A stretch of DNA of 64,000 bases from Delphinapterus leucas (GCF_002288925.2 NW_022098008.1:6531607-6595606); one strand, 5' to 3'. Shown: positions 45,172 to 58,132, numbered from the stretch's first letter. Notes: generated from the letters alone by a model not told the origin. A program made the numbers and translations.

Positions 45172-48100
45172 TTAGATTCCATATATATGTGTTAGCATAT
45201 GGTATTTGATTTTCTCTTTCTGACGTACTTCACTCTATACGACAGACTCTAGGCTCATCCACCTCACTACAAATAATTCAATTTCATTTCTTTTTATGGA
45301 TAACATTCCATTGTATATATGCGGCACATCTTCTTTATCCATTCATCTGTCAATGGACATTCAGGTTGGTTCCACGTCCTGGCTATTGTAAATAGTGCTG
45401 CAATGAACATTGTGGTGCATGATTCTTTTTGAATTATGGTTTTCTCAGGGTATATGCCCAGTAATGGGATTGCTGGGTCATATGGTAGTTCTAGTTTTAG
45501 TTTCTTAAGGAACCTCCATACTGTTTTCCATAGTGGTTGTATCAATTTACATTCCCACCAACAGTGCAGGAGGATACCCTTTTCACCACACTCTTTCCAG
45601 CATTTATTGTTTCTAGATTTTTTGATAGTGACCATTCTGACTGACATGAGGTGATACCTCATTGTAATTTTGATTTGCATTTCTCTAATAATTAGTGATG
45701 TTGAGCATCTTTTCATGTGCCTCTTGACCATCTGTATGTCTTCCTTGGTGAAATGTCTATTTAGGTCTTCTGTCCATTTTTTAACAGGATTGTTTGGTTT
45801 TTTAGATATTGAGCTGCATGAGCTGCTTCTATATTTTGGAGATTAATCCTTTGTTGTTTCATTTGCAGATATTTTCTCCCATTCTGAGGGTTGCCTTTTG
45901 GTCTTGTTTATGGTTTCCTTTGCTGTGCAAAAGCTTTGAAGTTTCATTAGGTCCCATTTGTTTATTTTTGTTTTTATTTCCATTTCTCTAGGAGATGGGT
46001 CAAAAAGGATCTTGCTGTGATTTATGTCATAGAGTGTTCTGCCTATGTTTTCCACTAAGAGTTTGATAGTGTCTCGCCTTACATTTAGGTGTTTAATCCA
46101 TTTTGAGTTTATTTTTTGTGTGGTGTTAGGGACTGTTCTAAATTCATTCTTTTACATGTATCTGTACAGTTTTCCCTGCACCACTTACTGAAGAGGCTAT
46201 CCTTTCTCCATTGTATGTTCTTGCCTCCTTTGTTGTAAATTAGGTGACCATATGTGCATGGGTTTATCCCTGGGCTTTCTATCCTGTTGCATTGATCTAT
46301 ATTTCTGTTTTTGTGCCAGTACCATACTGTCTTGATTACTGTAGCTTTGTAGTATAGTCTGGAGTCCAGGATCCTGATTCCTCCAACTCTGTTTTTCTTT
46401 CTCAAGATTGCTTTGGCTGTTTGGGGTCTTTTGTGTTTCCATACGAATTGTAAATTTTTTTTTTTTTTTTGGTATGTGGGCCTCTCACCATTGTGGCCTC
46501 TCCCGTTGTGGAGCACAGGCTCTGGACACGCAGGCTCAGAGGCCATGGCTCACGGGCCCAGCCACTCCACGGCATGTGGGATGTTCCCGGACCGGGGCAC
46601 GAACCTGTGTCCCCTGCATCGGCAGGCAGACGCTCAACCACTGCGCCACCAGGGAAGCCCCGAATTGTAAAATTTTTGTTCTAATTCTGTGAAGAATGTC
46701 ATTGGTAGTTTGATAGGGATTGCATTGAATCTGTAGATTGCTTTAAGTAATATAGTCATTTTCACAATGTTGATTCTTCCAATCCAAGAACATGGTATAT
46801 CTCTCCATCTGTTTGGATCATCTTTAATTTCTTTCAACAGTGTCTTATAGTTTTCTGCATACAGGTCTTTTGTCCCCTTAGGTAGGTTTATTCCTAAGTA
46901 TTTTATTCTTTTTGTTGCAATGGTATATGGGAGTGTTTCCTTAATTTCTCTTTCAGGTTTTTCATCATTAGTGTATAGGAATGCAAGAGATTTCTCTGCA
47001 TGAATTTTGTAGCCTGCTACTTTACCAAAGTCATTGATTAGCTCTAGTAGTTTTCTGGTAGCATCTTTAGGATTCTCTATGTATAGTATCATGTCATCTG
47101 CAAACAGTGACAGCTTTACTTCTTCTTTTCCAATTTGGATTCCTTATATTTCTTTTCCTTCTCTGATTGCTGTGGCTAAAACTTCCAAAACTATGCTGAG
47201 TTATAATGGTGAGTGTGGGCAACCTTGTCTTGTTCCTGATCTTAGTGGAAATGCTTTCAGTTTTTCACCATTGAGAATGATACTGGATGTGAGGTTGTCA
47301 TATATGGCCTTTATTATGTTCAGGTAACTTCCCTCTATGCCTACTTTCTGGACGGTTTTTATCATAAATGGATGTTGAATTTTGTCAAAAGCTTTTTCTG
47401 GGTCTATTGAGATGATCATATGGTTTTTCTCCTTCAATTTGTTAATATGGTGTATCACATTGATTGATTTGTGTATATTGAAGAATCCTTGCATTCCTGG
47501 GTTAAACCCCATTTGATCATGGTGTATGATCCTTTTAAGGTGCTGTTGGATTCTGTTTGCTAGTATTTTGTTGAGGATTTTTGCATCAATGTTCATCAGT
47601 GATATTGGCCTGTAGTTTTCTTTCTTTGTGACATCTTTGTCTGGTTTTTGTATCAGGGTGGTGATGGCCTCGTAGAATTAGTTTGGGAGTGTTCCTCCCT
47701 CTGCTATATTTTGGATGAGTTTGAGAAGTATAGGTGTTAGCTCTTCTCTAAATGTTTGATAGAATTTGCCTGTGAAGCCATCTGGTCCTCAGCTTTTGTT
47801 TTTTGGAGATTTTTAATCACAATCTCAATTTCAATGATTTTGATTGGTCTGCTTACATTTTCTATTTCTTCCTGGTTCAGTCTTGGCAGGTTGTGCATTT
47901 CTAAGAATGTGTCCATTTCTTCCAGGTTGTCCATTTAATTGGCAAATAGTTGCTTGCAGTAATCTCTCATGATCCTTTGTATTTCTGCAGTGTCAGCTGT
48001 TACTTCTCCTTTTTCATTTCTAATTCTATTGATTTGAGTTTTCTCCCTTTTTTTCGTGATGAGTCTGGTTAATGGTTTATCAATTTTGTTTATCTTCTCA

Positions 48101-49187
48101 AAGAACCAGCTTTTAGTTTTATTGATCTTTGCTATTGTTTCCTTCATTTCTTTTTCATTTATTTCTGATCTGATCTTTATGATTTCTTTCCTTCTGCTAA
48201 CTTTTGGGTTTTTTGTTCTTCTTTCTCTAATTGCTTTAGGTGTAAGGTTAGGTTGTTTTTTTGAGATGTTTCTTGTTTCTTGAGGTAGGATTGTATTGCT
48301 TTGAACTTCCCTCTTAGAACTGCTTCTGCTGCATCCCATAGGTTTTGGGTCATCATATTTTCATTGTCATTTGTTTCTAGGTATTTTTTGATTTCCTCAG
48401 TGATCTCTTGGATATTTAGTAGCATAATGTTTGGCCTCCATATGTTTGTATTTTTTACAGATTTTTTCCTGTAATTGGTATCTAGCCTCATAGCATTGTT
48501 GTTGGAAAAGATACTTGATACAATTTCAGTTTCTTAAATTTACTGAGGCTTTATTTGTGACCCAAGATGTGACTTATTGTGGAGAATGGTTCCTTGAGCA
48601 CTTGAGAAGAAAGTGTATTCTGTTGTTTCTGGATGGTATGTCCTATAAATATCAATTAAGTCCATCTTGTTTAATGTATCATTTAAAGCGTGTGTTTCCT
48701 TATTTATTTTCATTTTGGATGATCTGTCCATTGGTGTAAGTGGGGTGTTAAAGTCCCCTACTATTGTTGTGTTACTATCAATTTTCCCTTTTATGGCTGT
48801 TAGCATTTGCCTTATGTGTTGATGTGATCCTATGTTGGGTGCATAAACATTTATAATTGTTATATCTTCTTCTTGGTTTAATCTTTTGGTCATTATGTAG
48901 TTTCCCACCTTATCTCTTATAACAGTCTTTATTTTAAAGTCTATTTTATCTGATATGAGTATTGCTACTCCAGCTTTCTTTTGATATCCATTTGCATGGA
49001 ATATCATTTTCCATCCCTTCACTTTCAGTCTGTATGTGTCCCTAGGTCTGAAATGGGTCTCTGGTAGACAGCATATATCTGGGTGTTGTTTTTGCATCCA
49101 TTCAGCCAGTCTAGGTCTTTTGATTGGGACAATTAATCCATTTTCATTCAAGGTTATTATCGATATGTATGTTCCTATGACCATTTT
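45172..49187 (-). pseudogene. L1 ORF2 (endonuclease/reverse transcriptase), broken
   Basis: ORF2 starts at an ATG at 49187, four bases after the ORF1 stop, and its expected stop is TAA at 45172-45174. Without the SINE and duplicated target it is about 3.8 kb, the usual ORF2 size. Order: APE-type endonuclease (open frame 48540-49187, with the NVYAPN and GDFNTP motifs), reverse transcriptase (47201-47596 with AFDKIQHPF; the FADD catalytic motif at about 47093-47104), then the C-terminal part (45294-45731, with the [12 protein letters not shown] stretch). Frames change repeatedly, and a SINE at 46455-46660 cuts it. Confidence 0.9.
46455..46660 (-). mobile_element. CHR-type SINE inside L1 ORF2
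   Basis: Antisense copy from a T-run through 'cctctcccgttgtggagcac', 'gccatggctcacgggcccag', 'ggggcacgaacctgtgtccc' to 'cgccaccagggaagccc'. Perfect 11-bp target duplications 'cgaattgtaaa' at 46444-46454 and 46661-46671. The host L1 reads through when it is removed, so the SINE postdates the L1. Confidence 0.95.
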
Positions 49188-49191
49188 CTTA

Positions 49192-50160
49192 ATTGTTTTG
49201 AGTTTGTTTTTGTGAGTCTTTTCCTTCTCTTGTGTTTCCTGCATAGAGAAGTTTCTTTAGCGTTTGTTGTAAGGCTGGTTTGGTGGTACTGAATTCTCTT
49301 TATTTTTGTTTGTGTGTAAAGCTTTTGATTTCTCTGTCAAATCTGAATGAGATCCTTGCTGGGTAGAGTAATCTTGGTTATAAGTTTTCCTCTTTCATCA
49401 CTTTAAGTATATTCTGCCACCCTTCTGGCCTGCAGAGTCTCCACTGAAAAATCAGCTGATAAACTTATGGGGATTCCTTTGTATATTATTTTTGGTTTTT
49501 CCCTTGCTGCTTTTAATATGTTTTCTTTGAATTTAATTTTTGTTAGTTTAATTAATATGTGTCTTGGTGTGTTTTTCCTTGGGTTTATCTTGTATGGGAC
49601 TCTCTGTGTTTCCTGGACTTGGGTGACTACTTCCTTTCCCATGTTAGGGAAGTTTTCATCTATAATACTTCAAATATTTTCTTAGACTCTTTCTTTTTCT
49701 CTTCTTCTTCTGGGACCCCTATAATTTGAATGTTGGTGTGTTTAGTGTTGTCCCAAATGTCTCAGAGATTGTCTTCAATTCTTTTCATTTTTTTTTTCTT
49801 TACTCTGATTCTCGGAAGTTATTTCCACCATTTTGTCTTCCAGCTCACTTATTCATTCTTCTGCCCCAGTTATTCTGTTATTGATTCCTTCTAGTGTATT
49901 TTTCATTTCAGTTATTATGTTGTTTATCTCTGTTTGTTTGTTCTTTAGTTCTTCTAGATCTTGCTTAAACATTTCTTGTATTTACTCAATCTGTGCCTCC
50001 ATTCTATTTCTGAGATTTTGGATCATCTTTACTATCATTACTCTGACTTGCTTTTCAGGTAGATTTCCTATTTCCTCTTCATTTATTTGGTCTTACAGGT
50101 TTTTACCTTGCTCCTTCATCTGTGATACATTTTTTTGCTGTCTCTTTTTTTTTTTTTTAT
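49192..50160 (-). pseudogene. L1 ORF1 (RNA-binding protein), broken
   Basis: The C-terminal half is visible in the frame 49403-49642 (NPRKNTPRHILIKLTKIK, then LSADFSVETLQARR), the conserved RNA-binding/CTD region of L1 ORF1p. The N-terminal part (about 49700-50160) encodes a coiled-coil-like, charged stretch interrupted by stops. The stop TAA lies at about 49192-49194, four bases before the ORF2 ATG. A poly-A run at 50147-50158 of the plus-strand complement encodes a lysine-rich start. The exact start codon is uncertain. Confidence 0.8.
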
Positions 50161-50164
50161 GAGT

Positions 50165-51274
50165 GGGATTGTTTTCCTGTCTTACTGGTTGTTTGGTCTG
50201 AGGCTTCCTACACTGGTATTTGTAGGCTATTGTGTAGAGCTGGGTCTTGGTGCTGAGATGAAGAGCTTCGTGAGACCTCACTCTGATGAATATTCCCTGT
50301 GGTCTGAGGTTCTTTGTTCGTCCAGTGGTTCGGACTTGGAGCTCCCACTGCAGGAGCTTCATCCAGACCCTGGTCTCATTAACAAAGATCCTGCAAGCCA
50401 TCTGAGGCAAAACAAAAATAAAAAACGGGAGTGGGGAATGCCTTGGCTGTAGAGGGCATGGCCTAAGCAAGGGTGAGGTTTGGCCAGTGGGCAGGGCCAA
50501 TGCTCAGGACCCACAGGGCTGGAAAAGGCCCTTGAGGCTGTGGGGGGAGGGGCTTAGGTTCAAGGAACAGAAGGGGCCCTGGAGTGACCCCCATCCCTGG
50601 TCTCGGAGGGCAGGGAACCTCACCTGGGAGCCCAGCTGGCTTCCTGGGCTTGAGTGGGTGGGGCAAACTCCCTCCTTTCCTCTCCTGCTCTCTGGTCTGA
50701 GAGGGCCCCCACTGCCTGCCTCTCCTGTTCTCTTCTCAGCCTCTTTCATATGCCCCCAAGGACACACACGGATTGGAGGGTGCTTTGGAGGGCAGGGGAC
50801 TGGCCTGGGTACTCAGCAGGCTCCCTGGACCCTAGTGGGCAGGGCAATCACCCTCCACTCCTCTCCCGCTAATCCTGGATGGCTCCTCCTGCCTGCCTCT
50901 CCTGATCTCCCCAGCCTCCCTCCTATGCCCCCAGGACCCACTCCACCTGGATGGGGTTTTGCGCGTGGGATTCCGGCCTGAGAGCTCAGCAGGATCCCTG
51001 ACCCTAGTGGGCCAGGCAATTCCCTCCACTCCTCTCCTGCTCTCCCTGGAGAGTCCCTCCCATCTGCCTCTCCTGATCTCCCCTGCCTCAGGGGCGCCGA
51101 TCCTGTCTGGCCTCCACTTCTTCTCCCCCCTCAGTCCCCCTACATCCTACCAGTTCACTTTGGGGTTCCTCCCATCTCCTTGGGCATCAGAGTCCCCCAC
51201 CAGCAGCCGCAGTCGCCCTAGTTGTGGGGAGACACTAACTTCGCATCTTTCCGCACTGACATCTTGACTCTGCC
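50165..51274 (-). promoter_or_regulatory. L1 5'UTR / internal promoter with ~175-bp modules
   Basis: GC-rich, about 1.1 kb, upstream of ORF1 in L1 orientation. On the plus strand three related modules begin at 50639 (gcttcctgggcttgagtggg), 50820 (gctccctggaccctagtggg) and 50993 (gatccctgaccctagtggg), giving unit lengths of 181 and 173 bp. A weaker relative precedes the first. L1 5'UTRs act as RNA polymerase II promoters, and monomeric modules are known from rodent L1s. Frames of up to 164 codons on either strand are by-products of GC content. Confidence 0.75.
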
Positions 51275-51304
51275 TCACATCTATGTTTAAATATATCTCA
51301 AATA

Positions 51305-51540
51305 CCTACTGCCCCAAGAAGCCTCATCTGATACTTCAGTCTCTCTGAGCAGTCTGGAGCATTTGGAGTTTTAACCCTCTTGGACACTTATGTTCTATTT
51401 TGTGTTAAAGTTTTCCATAACTTCCTAATAGCCCCTTGACTCACAGTTTTCTCAAACATAGAGAAGGGATAATTTAATTTTATAACCTGTCTATCAACTA
51501 GTGAAAAGCCTTGAATATTGATTTTGGATAACCCTTTTGG
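51305..51540 (+). repeat. Possible L2 fragment
   Basis: 'ccaagaagcctcatctgata' and the following pattern loosely match the L2 3' region in sense. The support is weak. Confidence 0.3.
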
Positions 51541-51926
51541 CTTAGAACTCTCACCATCTATTCATTTAAATATGCATAAATAATTTATCACATTCTAGGC
51601 ATAAGCTAGCTCTGGAGAAATAGTAGCAATGCTTTAGAATTACCAATCTATTTTTGAATCAAATCCTGCATTCTGGACTCATGAGTGAAAAGGTTGATTT
51701 GCACAGTCCTGTGGCTGGAATAAAGCTCTATCTAACCCATCCCTGCTCTCTATTTCATAACATTTTATCATAATGAAGTCTCTTGCCTTGTTTGATGTGC
51801 AGACTGTTTGTGACTACATTGCTTTGTTCAAGGCAGACAGATATGTATAATTTAATCAATTACTAATATGCAAGTCACTTCATTATGCATTTAACTTTCT
51901 CTGATCTGTTAGAATTAACACACTAT

Positions 51927-52827
51927 GACATACAGATGGCCAAAAAGCACATGAAAAGATGCTCAACATCACTAATTATTAGAGAAAGACAAATCAAAAC
52001 TACAGTGAGGTATCACCTCACACAAGTCAGAATGGCCATCATCAAAAAATCTACAAATAATAAATGCTGGAGAGGGTGTGGAGAAAAGAGAGCCCTTCTA
52101 TACTGTTGGTAGGAATGTAAATTAGTACAACCACTATGGAGGTTCCTTAAAAAACTAAAAATAAAGCTGCCATATGATCCAGCAATCCCACTCCCTGGGC
52201 ATATATCTGGACAAAACCATAATTTGAAAAGACACATGAACCCCAGTGTTCATTACAGCACTGTTTGTAATAACCAGGACATGGAAGCAACCTAAATGTC
52301 CATCAACAGAGGAGTGGATAAAGGAGATGTGGTACCTATATATATATAATGGAATACTACTCAGCCATAAAAAAGAACGAAATAATGCCATTTGCGGCAA
52401 CATGGATGGACCTAGAGATTGTCATACTGAGTGAAGTAAGTCAGACAGAGAAAGACAAATATCATATATCACTTATATGTGAAATCTAAAAAAGGGTGCA
52501 AATGAACTTATTTATAAAACAGAAATAGAGTCACAGATGTAGAAAACAAACCTATGGTGACTGGAGGGAAAGGGGGTGATAAACTGGGAGATTCAGATTG
52601 ACACATACACACTACTACATATAAAAAAGATAACTAATAAGGACCTACTGTAGAGCACAGGGAACTCTACTCAATACTCTGTAATGACCTATATGAGAAA
52701 AGAATCTAAAAAAAAGTGGATATATGTATATGTGTAACTGATTTTCTTTGCTGTACAGCAGAAACTAACACAGCATTGTAAATCAATTATACTCCAATAA
52801 AAATTTAAAGGAAAGAAAAACCAATAA
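51927..52827 (+). mobile_element. 5'-truncated L1, ~900 bp of 3' end
   Basis: The end of ORF2 in sense is readable in the open frame 51885-52112 ([20 protein letters not shown]), then 'ggaatactactcagccataa', 'gatggacctagagattgtca', a 3'UTR and AATAAA with 'cagcagaaactaacacagca'. Target duplications 'aacacactat' lie at 51917-51926 and 52828-52837. The subfamily is distinct from and older than the 15.9 and 26.5 kb copies. Confidence 0.92.
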
Positions 52828-55613
52828 AACACACTATATTAGAAGACAGTGTAGTCTGAGTTAAAGGTATGGTCTCTGGAGCCATTTATCTCTGGCTTTC
52901 TAAACAGCTCCAGTACAGAGTTTCCCAAATCCATAATTGCTTAACCACATTAGAAGATTATTTTACATTTATGTAACAGTTTCACTTTGAGTTGATTTCT
53001 GGTAATGTTGTGAGATAAGAGTCAAAGTTTATTTTCTCCATATGGATAATTTATGGTTCCAGGGCCATTTGTTGAGAAGACTGTCCTTTCCCCAATAAAG
53101 TACCTTGCTACCAATGTTGAAACCTCTTGAAGATGTGTATGTTATAGTATTTCTGGACTCTGTAACTTGCTCTATTAATCCATATAGCTATCTTTATGCC
53201 AGTATTACACAGTCATGACTATTTAGCTTTACCATAAGTTTTGAAAACAGGTAATTTAAATCTTCCAATTTGTTACTCTTTTTCTAAGTTGCTTTGGCAA
53301 ATCTAAGTCTTTTCCATGTAAATTGTGTCTTGGGTGGTTTGTTTCCTTGTAAGTTGTGTTTCCATGTAAATTTCAGATCAAGATTGTCTACCTGCTGTCA
53401 TTTTGATTGGAATTGCATTGAATATATAGACTGATTCAAGGAGAAATGACAACCTTACGATATGCAATCTTCCAACCCATTAACATAATATACCTATGCA
53501 CTTTCATTGGTCTTTGTAAGCCTCTTTCAGTATTTTTTAGCTTTTATGTACAGGCCTTGATGATTTTTGTTAATTTTATTCTTAAGTATGCCATAACTTT
53601 TTTTCTGCCATTGTAAATGGTCCTGCTTTAATTTCATTTTCCACTTGTTAGGTGCTTACATATAGAAATATAATAAAAACCCTCAGTGTTTTAATCATAG
53701 TTTAAAATTCCTTGTTGATAATCCCAACATCCTTGACTTGTCCTGGTCTGGTTTGGATACTTGCTCTCTCTCTTCAGACTGTATTTTATGCCTTTTAGTA
53801 TGCTTTGCAATTTTTTGAGTCAGGGCAGGCAGCGTGTGCTAGGCATAAACAAGGCTTTAGTAGCGTAGTGTTAAGTTATGGGGAAGGAGAAACATTCTAC
53901 AGTCCTATTATTAGTCCTCAGTTTTTTAGTGAGGCTGTGCCTAGCACTCTGAACTTTACAAGTGCCTCTCAGTTTTGTTTTTCCGTTTTTTCACGCCTGT
54001 AGGTGTTACACAACGGCTAGATCGGGTAGGAGTTGTGCATTTCCCTTAACCCAGGTTGATTAGGTTCTGTTAAAATTCCAAGAGCTTAGACTTTGCAAAA
54101 ATAGTTTCTCTTGTGTGCAGGCCTTGTCCAGTATACAGAATGCTCTGGTCCAATTTAAAAATGGTTCCTTTTCCCCTCCCCCCACCAGAAGCACAGGAGA
54201 GTTTTCTCTCATCTTCACTGTGAAAATCTGCTTGAGCTCCCACAGGTAAAACTCTTGAATGTGTGTCCCAGGTTTCTGCTTGTGGATATCTGTGACTCTC
54301 CCTGTGGATCTCCAGTTTTGGGGGCAGTGGTTTGTCCTGTGACCTCACTTCTCTGATGGATCTAAGGAGAGTTAATGATTTTTCAGTTTGTTGAGCTTTT
54401 TAGTTGTTAGTGTAGAGTGCTGACTTCCAAGCTTCTGGTATGTTAGACTGGACTTCTCTTTACTATTTGCTTTCTCTTTTGGTTGTTTCTGCTTTCATAT
54501 TTATTGGTTCCTTCCTTCTACGTACTTTGCATATTTTTCTAGATTCTTAAGGTAGAAGCTTTGGTCATTGACTTGAACCTTGTATCTTTCATAATATAAG
54601 CATGTAAAGCTATACTTTTCTTACAAATGCTGCTTTAGCTGCATCTCATACATTTAATATGTACTTTAAAATTTATTATTTAATGTTTTTTGTGGTTTCT
54701 TCTTTGATTAATGCATTATATGGAATTGTCTTGTTTAATTTCCAAATATTTGGGGGGTTATTTTAAAATAGTTTTATTGATTTCTAATTTAATTCTGTTG
54801 TGGTCAGAGATCATACATTACATAATTTCAATCCTTTAAATTTCTTGAAAGGTGTGTTATGGTCACATATATGTATTTTTATCTTGAGGAATGTTAATTG
54901 TTCACTTGAAAAGAATGTATACTCTGCTCTTTTGGGGTGAAGTGTTTTATAAATGTAAATTAGGCCAAGTTGTTTGATAGTGGTATTCTATTATTCAAAT
55001 GTTTTCTCTCCTTAGTGATTTTTTTTCTTTTCTTTTTATTTTTAATGGTCTAATGCATCATGGCAGTTGAGATATGACTGGTAAAATCTCCCACTATGAC
55101 TGTAGATTTGTTTTTTTAATACCTGTATTTATGTAGTTTTTCATTCATGGATGTGAAAGCTCTATAATCGATATATTCACATATAGAAATTTTAAGTCTT
55201 CTTGATTTATTCACTCAGCATTGTTTAATGCTCCTGTTTCTCCCTTGTCTTGAAAACTACCTTATCTAATCTTAATGTGTCTTTTGAAGCTGGTTATAAT
55301 TAGCTATAACTATAGTTATGATTATAATTCAAAATGGTATATCTTTTATCCATACTTTCACTGTTTTTATATTTAATGTATATAGTTTTATTGTCCTGCT
55401 TTAAAAAAAAATCCTGACTTATCTGTTTTGAATTAGACTATTTAAATACTTAAAAACATTTTTTAACAGGCTGTTTAATTTTAATATAATGTAATTTCTG
55501 CTATTTTGGTGTTTAATCATCCCTCTTGCCATTTATTTACTATTTACCCCACTCGTTTATTGTTCCTTTTTCCTTCTTTCTTTGTCTTTCTGGGGATAAA
55601 ATGATTAACTTTT

Positions 55614-56139
55614 TTTTTAACATCTTTATTGGAGTATAATTGCTTTACAATGTTGTGCTAGTTTCTGCTTTATAACAAAGAGAATCAGCTATATGTATAC
55701 ATATAACCCCATATCCCCTCCCTCTTGCGTCTCCCTCCCACCCTCCCTATCCCACCCCTCTAGGTGGACACAAAGCACCGAGCTGATCTCCCTGTGCTAT
55801 GTGGCTGCTTTCCACTAGCTATCTCTTTTACATTTGGTAGTGTATATTTGTCCATGCAACTCTCCCACTTCGTCCCATCTTACACTTCCCCTTCCCTGTG
55901 TTCTCAAGTCCATTCTCTATGTCTGTGTCTTTATTCCTGTCCTGCCCCTATGTTCATCAGAACCATTTTTTTTTTAGATTCCATATATATGTGTTAGCAT
56001 ACGGTATTTGTCTTTCTCTTTCTGACTTACTTCACTCTTTATGACAGACTCTAGGTCCATCCACCTCACTACAAATAACTCAATTTCATTTCTTTTTATG
56101 GCTGAGTAATATTCCATTGTATATATGTGCCACATGAAG
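55614..56139 (-). mobile_element. 5'-truncated young L1 3' end
   Basis: T-run, 'acatctttattggagtataa', 'gtggacacaaagcaccgagc', 'attcctgtcctgcccctatg', then the end of ORF2 'gagtaatattccattgtata'. Target duplications 'tgattaactttt' and 'tgagtaactttt' (starting 55602 and 56140; one mismatch). Confidence 0.9.
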
Positions 56140-57050
56140 TGAGTAACTTTTGATGTTCTACTTTATCTCCACTTTTGCCTTATTAGCTTTAATTCTCGTA
56201 TTTTTGCTCTCTTTCCTTTTTTCCCCCAGTGGCTGTTCTTGGGTTTTAATACATAATTTTGACTTTTCATCATTTATTTTTAAATTGCATTACAATGCTT
56301 TGGTAGAGTGTGAATACCTTGCAAAAGTGTGCTTCTATCTCCTCTTTTCCATCCTATGTGCTATTTTATCCTTTTACATATATTATCAACTCTATAGTAC
56401 ATTGTTATTATTTTTTTCCAAAATCAAATTTTCTCAAATTTTGACTCAGGAACTCTTTAAGTCCCTAAAATTCTTTTGGGTTGTTCTTGAGATTGAAACT
56501 ACTTTCAGAATAATTTTAAAACCTTATTTACCATTTTACTCTCATTCTCTCATGAGAGTATATTTGCATTTTCAGAGGCTACATAGCATATGTTACTGTA
56601 ACAGACTGAATACAAAACAGATATGAGAATCTAGCTGTCTTCTCTTAATTCAGACATTAAAGAAATTTGCAAAAATATAAAACAGTTCCATTCTTCTTTT
56701 TAATGTTTTTGTTTTAAAATATAGTTATATATCTTTAAAAGGATCTTGTTTTGTTAACATGTATGGGATTCTTTTATTTTCAAGTATATTATATATGTAA
56801 TATAATATAATGTATAATTTCTCAGTTTTTGTTTCTAATATGTTAAATATATTAATGGCTATAATTTACAAAAATAAAATCTCTTTGCTATTCTCAACTT
56901 TTTTAAAATGTAAAGGGGTCTTCAGACCAGAAAGTTTGAGAATTGATTCTTTAAACCTTAAAATAAGTTTTTAAATGACTGTCATGTTTAATTACATGAC
57001 TATTATTTCTGCTGCTTTGCCTTCCTTCATAAGATACAAGTTTCTATGAA

Positions 57051-57259
57051 CTGTCATTTTCCTTCAGCCTGAAGAGATTTATTTAACTTTTTTCATTCAG
57101 TTTGCTGCAATGGATTGACTTTGCTTGTGTTTGACTAAGAATGTCTTTATTTCATTTTCATGTTAAAAAAAAAAGCTGTGTATAGAATTCTAAGCTGACA
57201 ATTGTTCTTTTACAGAAATTGGTGGTGAACATGGTAATGCCTCCCCATTCTTTATTCAG
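57051..57259 (+). repeat. Inverted repeat, left arm (209 bp)
   Basis: From 'ctgtcattttccttcagcct' to 'attctttattcag'. The reverse complement matches 58432-58639 with about one substitution, plus one substitution and one base length change in the A-run (A10 here). Both borders are sharp. The content is old L1 in antisense orientation, continuing the L1 to its left, so this is probably the original copy. Confidence 0.95.
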
Positions 57260-57967
57260 AAAGACTAGTTACCCCAACTTTCTGGGAATAGATATTGAGA
57301 AGGTCAAAGTCAGCAGCAAATTAAGAAAATAAAACAGTTGGCATGAGGAATGAGAAAGAGCATTATATCCATCTTTAATTTAATGTGATAAATCTGCCCT
57401 TTTTATCAATTCATGCTCCATCTGCAAAAACTGAATATTTCAAGTTGAGTTCTCCTATAAAGTTTATATTTTTGCCCTGACCTCAAACCTTTAAAGCCTT
57501 TGTTCTAAGGAAACCTAAGCTGTCAACACCTGACTAATGGAATTTTTAGTTAAATTTTAAATCCTAACTTATGTTAATGGTATTGTACATTTTGGAGACA
57601 AGATATAAAGAAGCAATTGGGTGACCTTTTACAATTTTTCCCCTGGTTTTTATGCTGCTGACAGTGACATCAATAAGCCTTACTAGAAAATTACAGTTCT
57701 TTATAGAATGTCATAGAGTGATGATATATTTTACCTGGTGCTCCAACACAGGAGTTTTATGGGAATTTTAAAGGGGAGTCTTTTCACCTTTGAAACTGAC
57801 AACCTTAGACCTATCTCAGTAACAGATGCAAAGCCCCAAACTTGCTGAAGGAAAAACACAAATCCAATTATTTGAAGAGAACACATGAGACCCCTCCAAT
57901 GCCATCAAACATCAAACAAAATTGTGACATATGTTTAGAAAATGTTTCACTTAAAAATAATGGTATG

Positions 57968-58132
57968 ACGTAGAGGGGTGGGATAGGGAGGGTGGGAGGG
58001 ACACACAAGAGAGAGGAGATATGGGGATATATGTATATGTATAGCTGATTCACTTTGTTATACAGCAGAAACTAACACACCATTGTAAAGCAATTATACC
58101 CCAAAAAGATGTTAAAAAATAAATAAATAAAT
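57968..58132 (+). mobile_element. Very short L1 3' end in the inverted-repeat spacer
   Basis: 'gaggggtgggatagggaggg' to 'cagcagaaactaacacacca', then an A-rich tail with AAAT units. Target duplications 'aaaaataatggtatg' (57953-57967) and 'aaaaataaaggtatg' (58133-58147). Confidence 0.9.

Larger units (their letters stand above)
44818..51274 (-). mobile_element. Nearly full-length L1 retrotransposon, inactive
   Basis: About 6.46 kb, or about 6.25 kb without the nested SINE. It contains all L1 parts on the minus strand: GC-rich 5'UTR (about 50165-51274), ORF1 (about 49192-50160), ORF2 (45172-49187) and a 3'UTR ending in a T-run at 44820. L1 copies itself by target-primed reverse transcription. 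Multiple stops and frameshifts in both ORFs, plus a SINE in ORF2, make it dead. No clear target duplication was found: left 'ttatatttagca' and right 'ctatgtttaaat' are only loosely alike. It is the only complete element of its kind here. Confidence 0.92.
52990..57270 (-). mobile_element. Long decayed old L1, with younger insertion
   Basis: Antisense ORF2 order runs through the region: 'ccagggccatttgttgagaa' (53060), 'tttatgccagtattacacag' (53195), 'attggaattgcattgaatat' (53405), an L1 3'-derived insert-like stretch at 53800-54400, 'tttctaatttaattctgttg' (54780), 'gcatcatggcagttgagata' (55055) and 'tatagaattctaagctgaca' (57180). A younger L1 tail interrupts it at 55614. Some internal parts, such as 56290-56980, are too diverged to place. 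Confidence 0.6.

Noticed and set aside
50487..51267. 164- and 102-codon plus-strand frames and several minus-strand frames
   Set aside because: GC-rich L1 5'UTR with repeated modules; the frames shift between modules and are not L1 proteins.
44806..51291. Target-site duplication for the full-length L1
   Set aside because: 'tttatatttagcat' and 'tctatgtttaaata' are only loosely similar and T/A-rich; not enough to claim.
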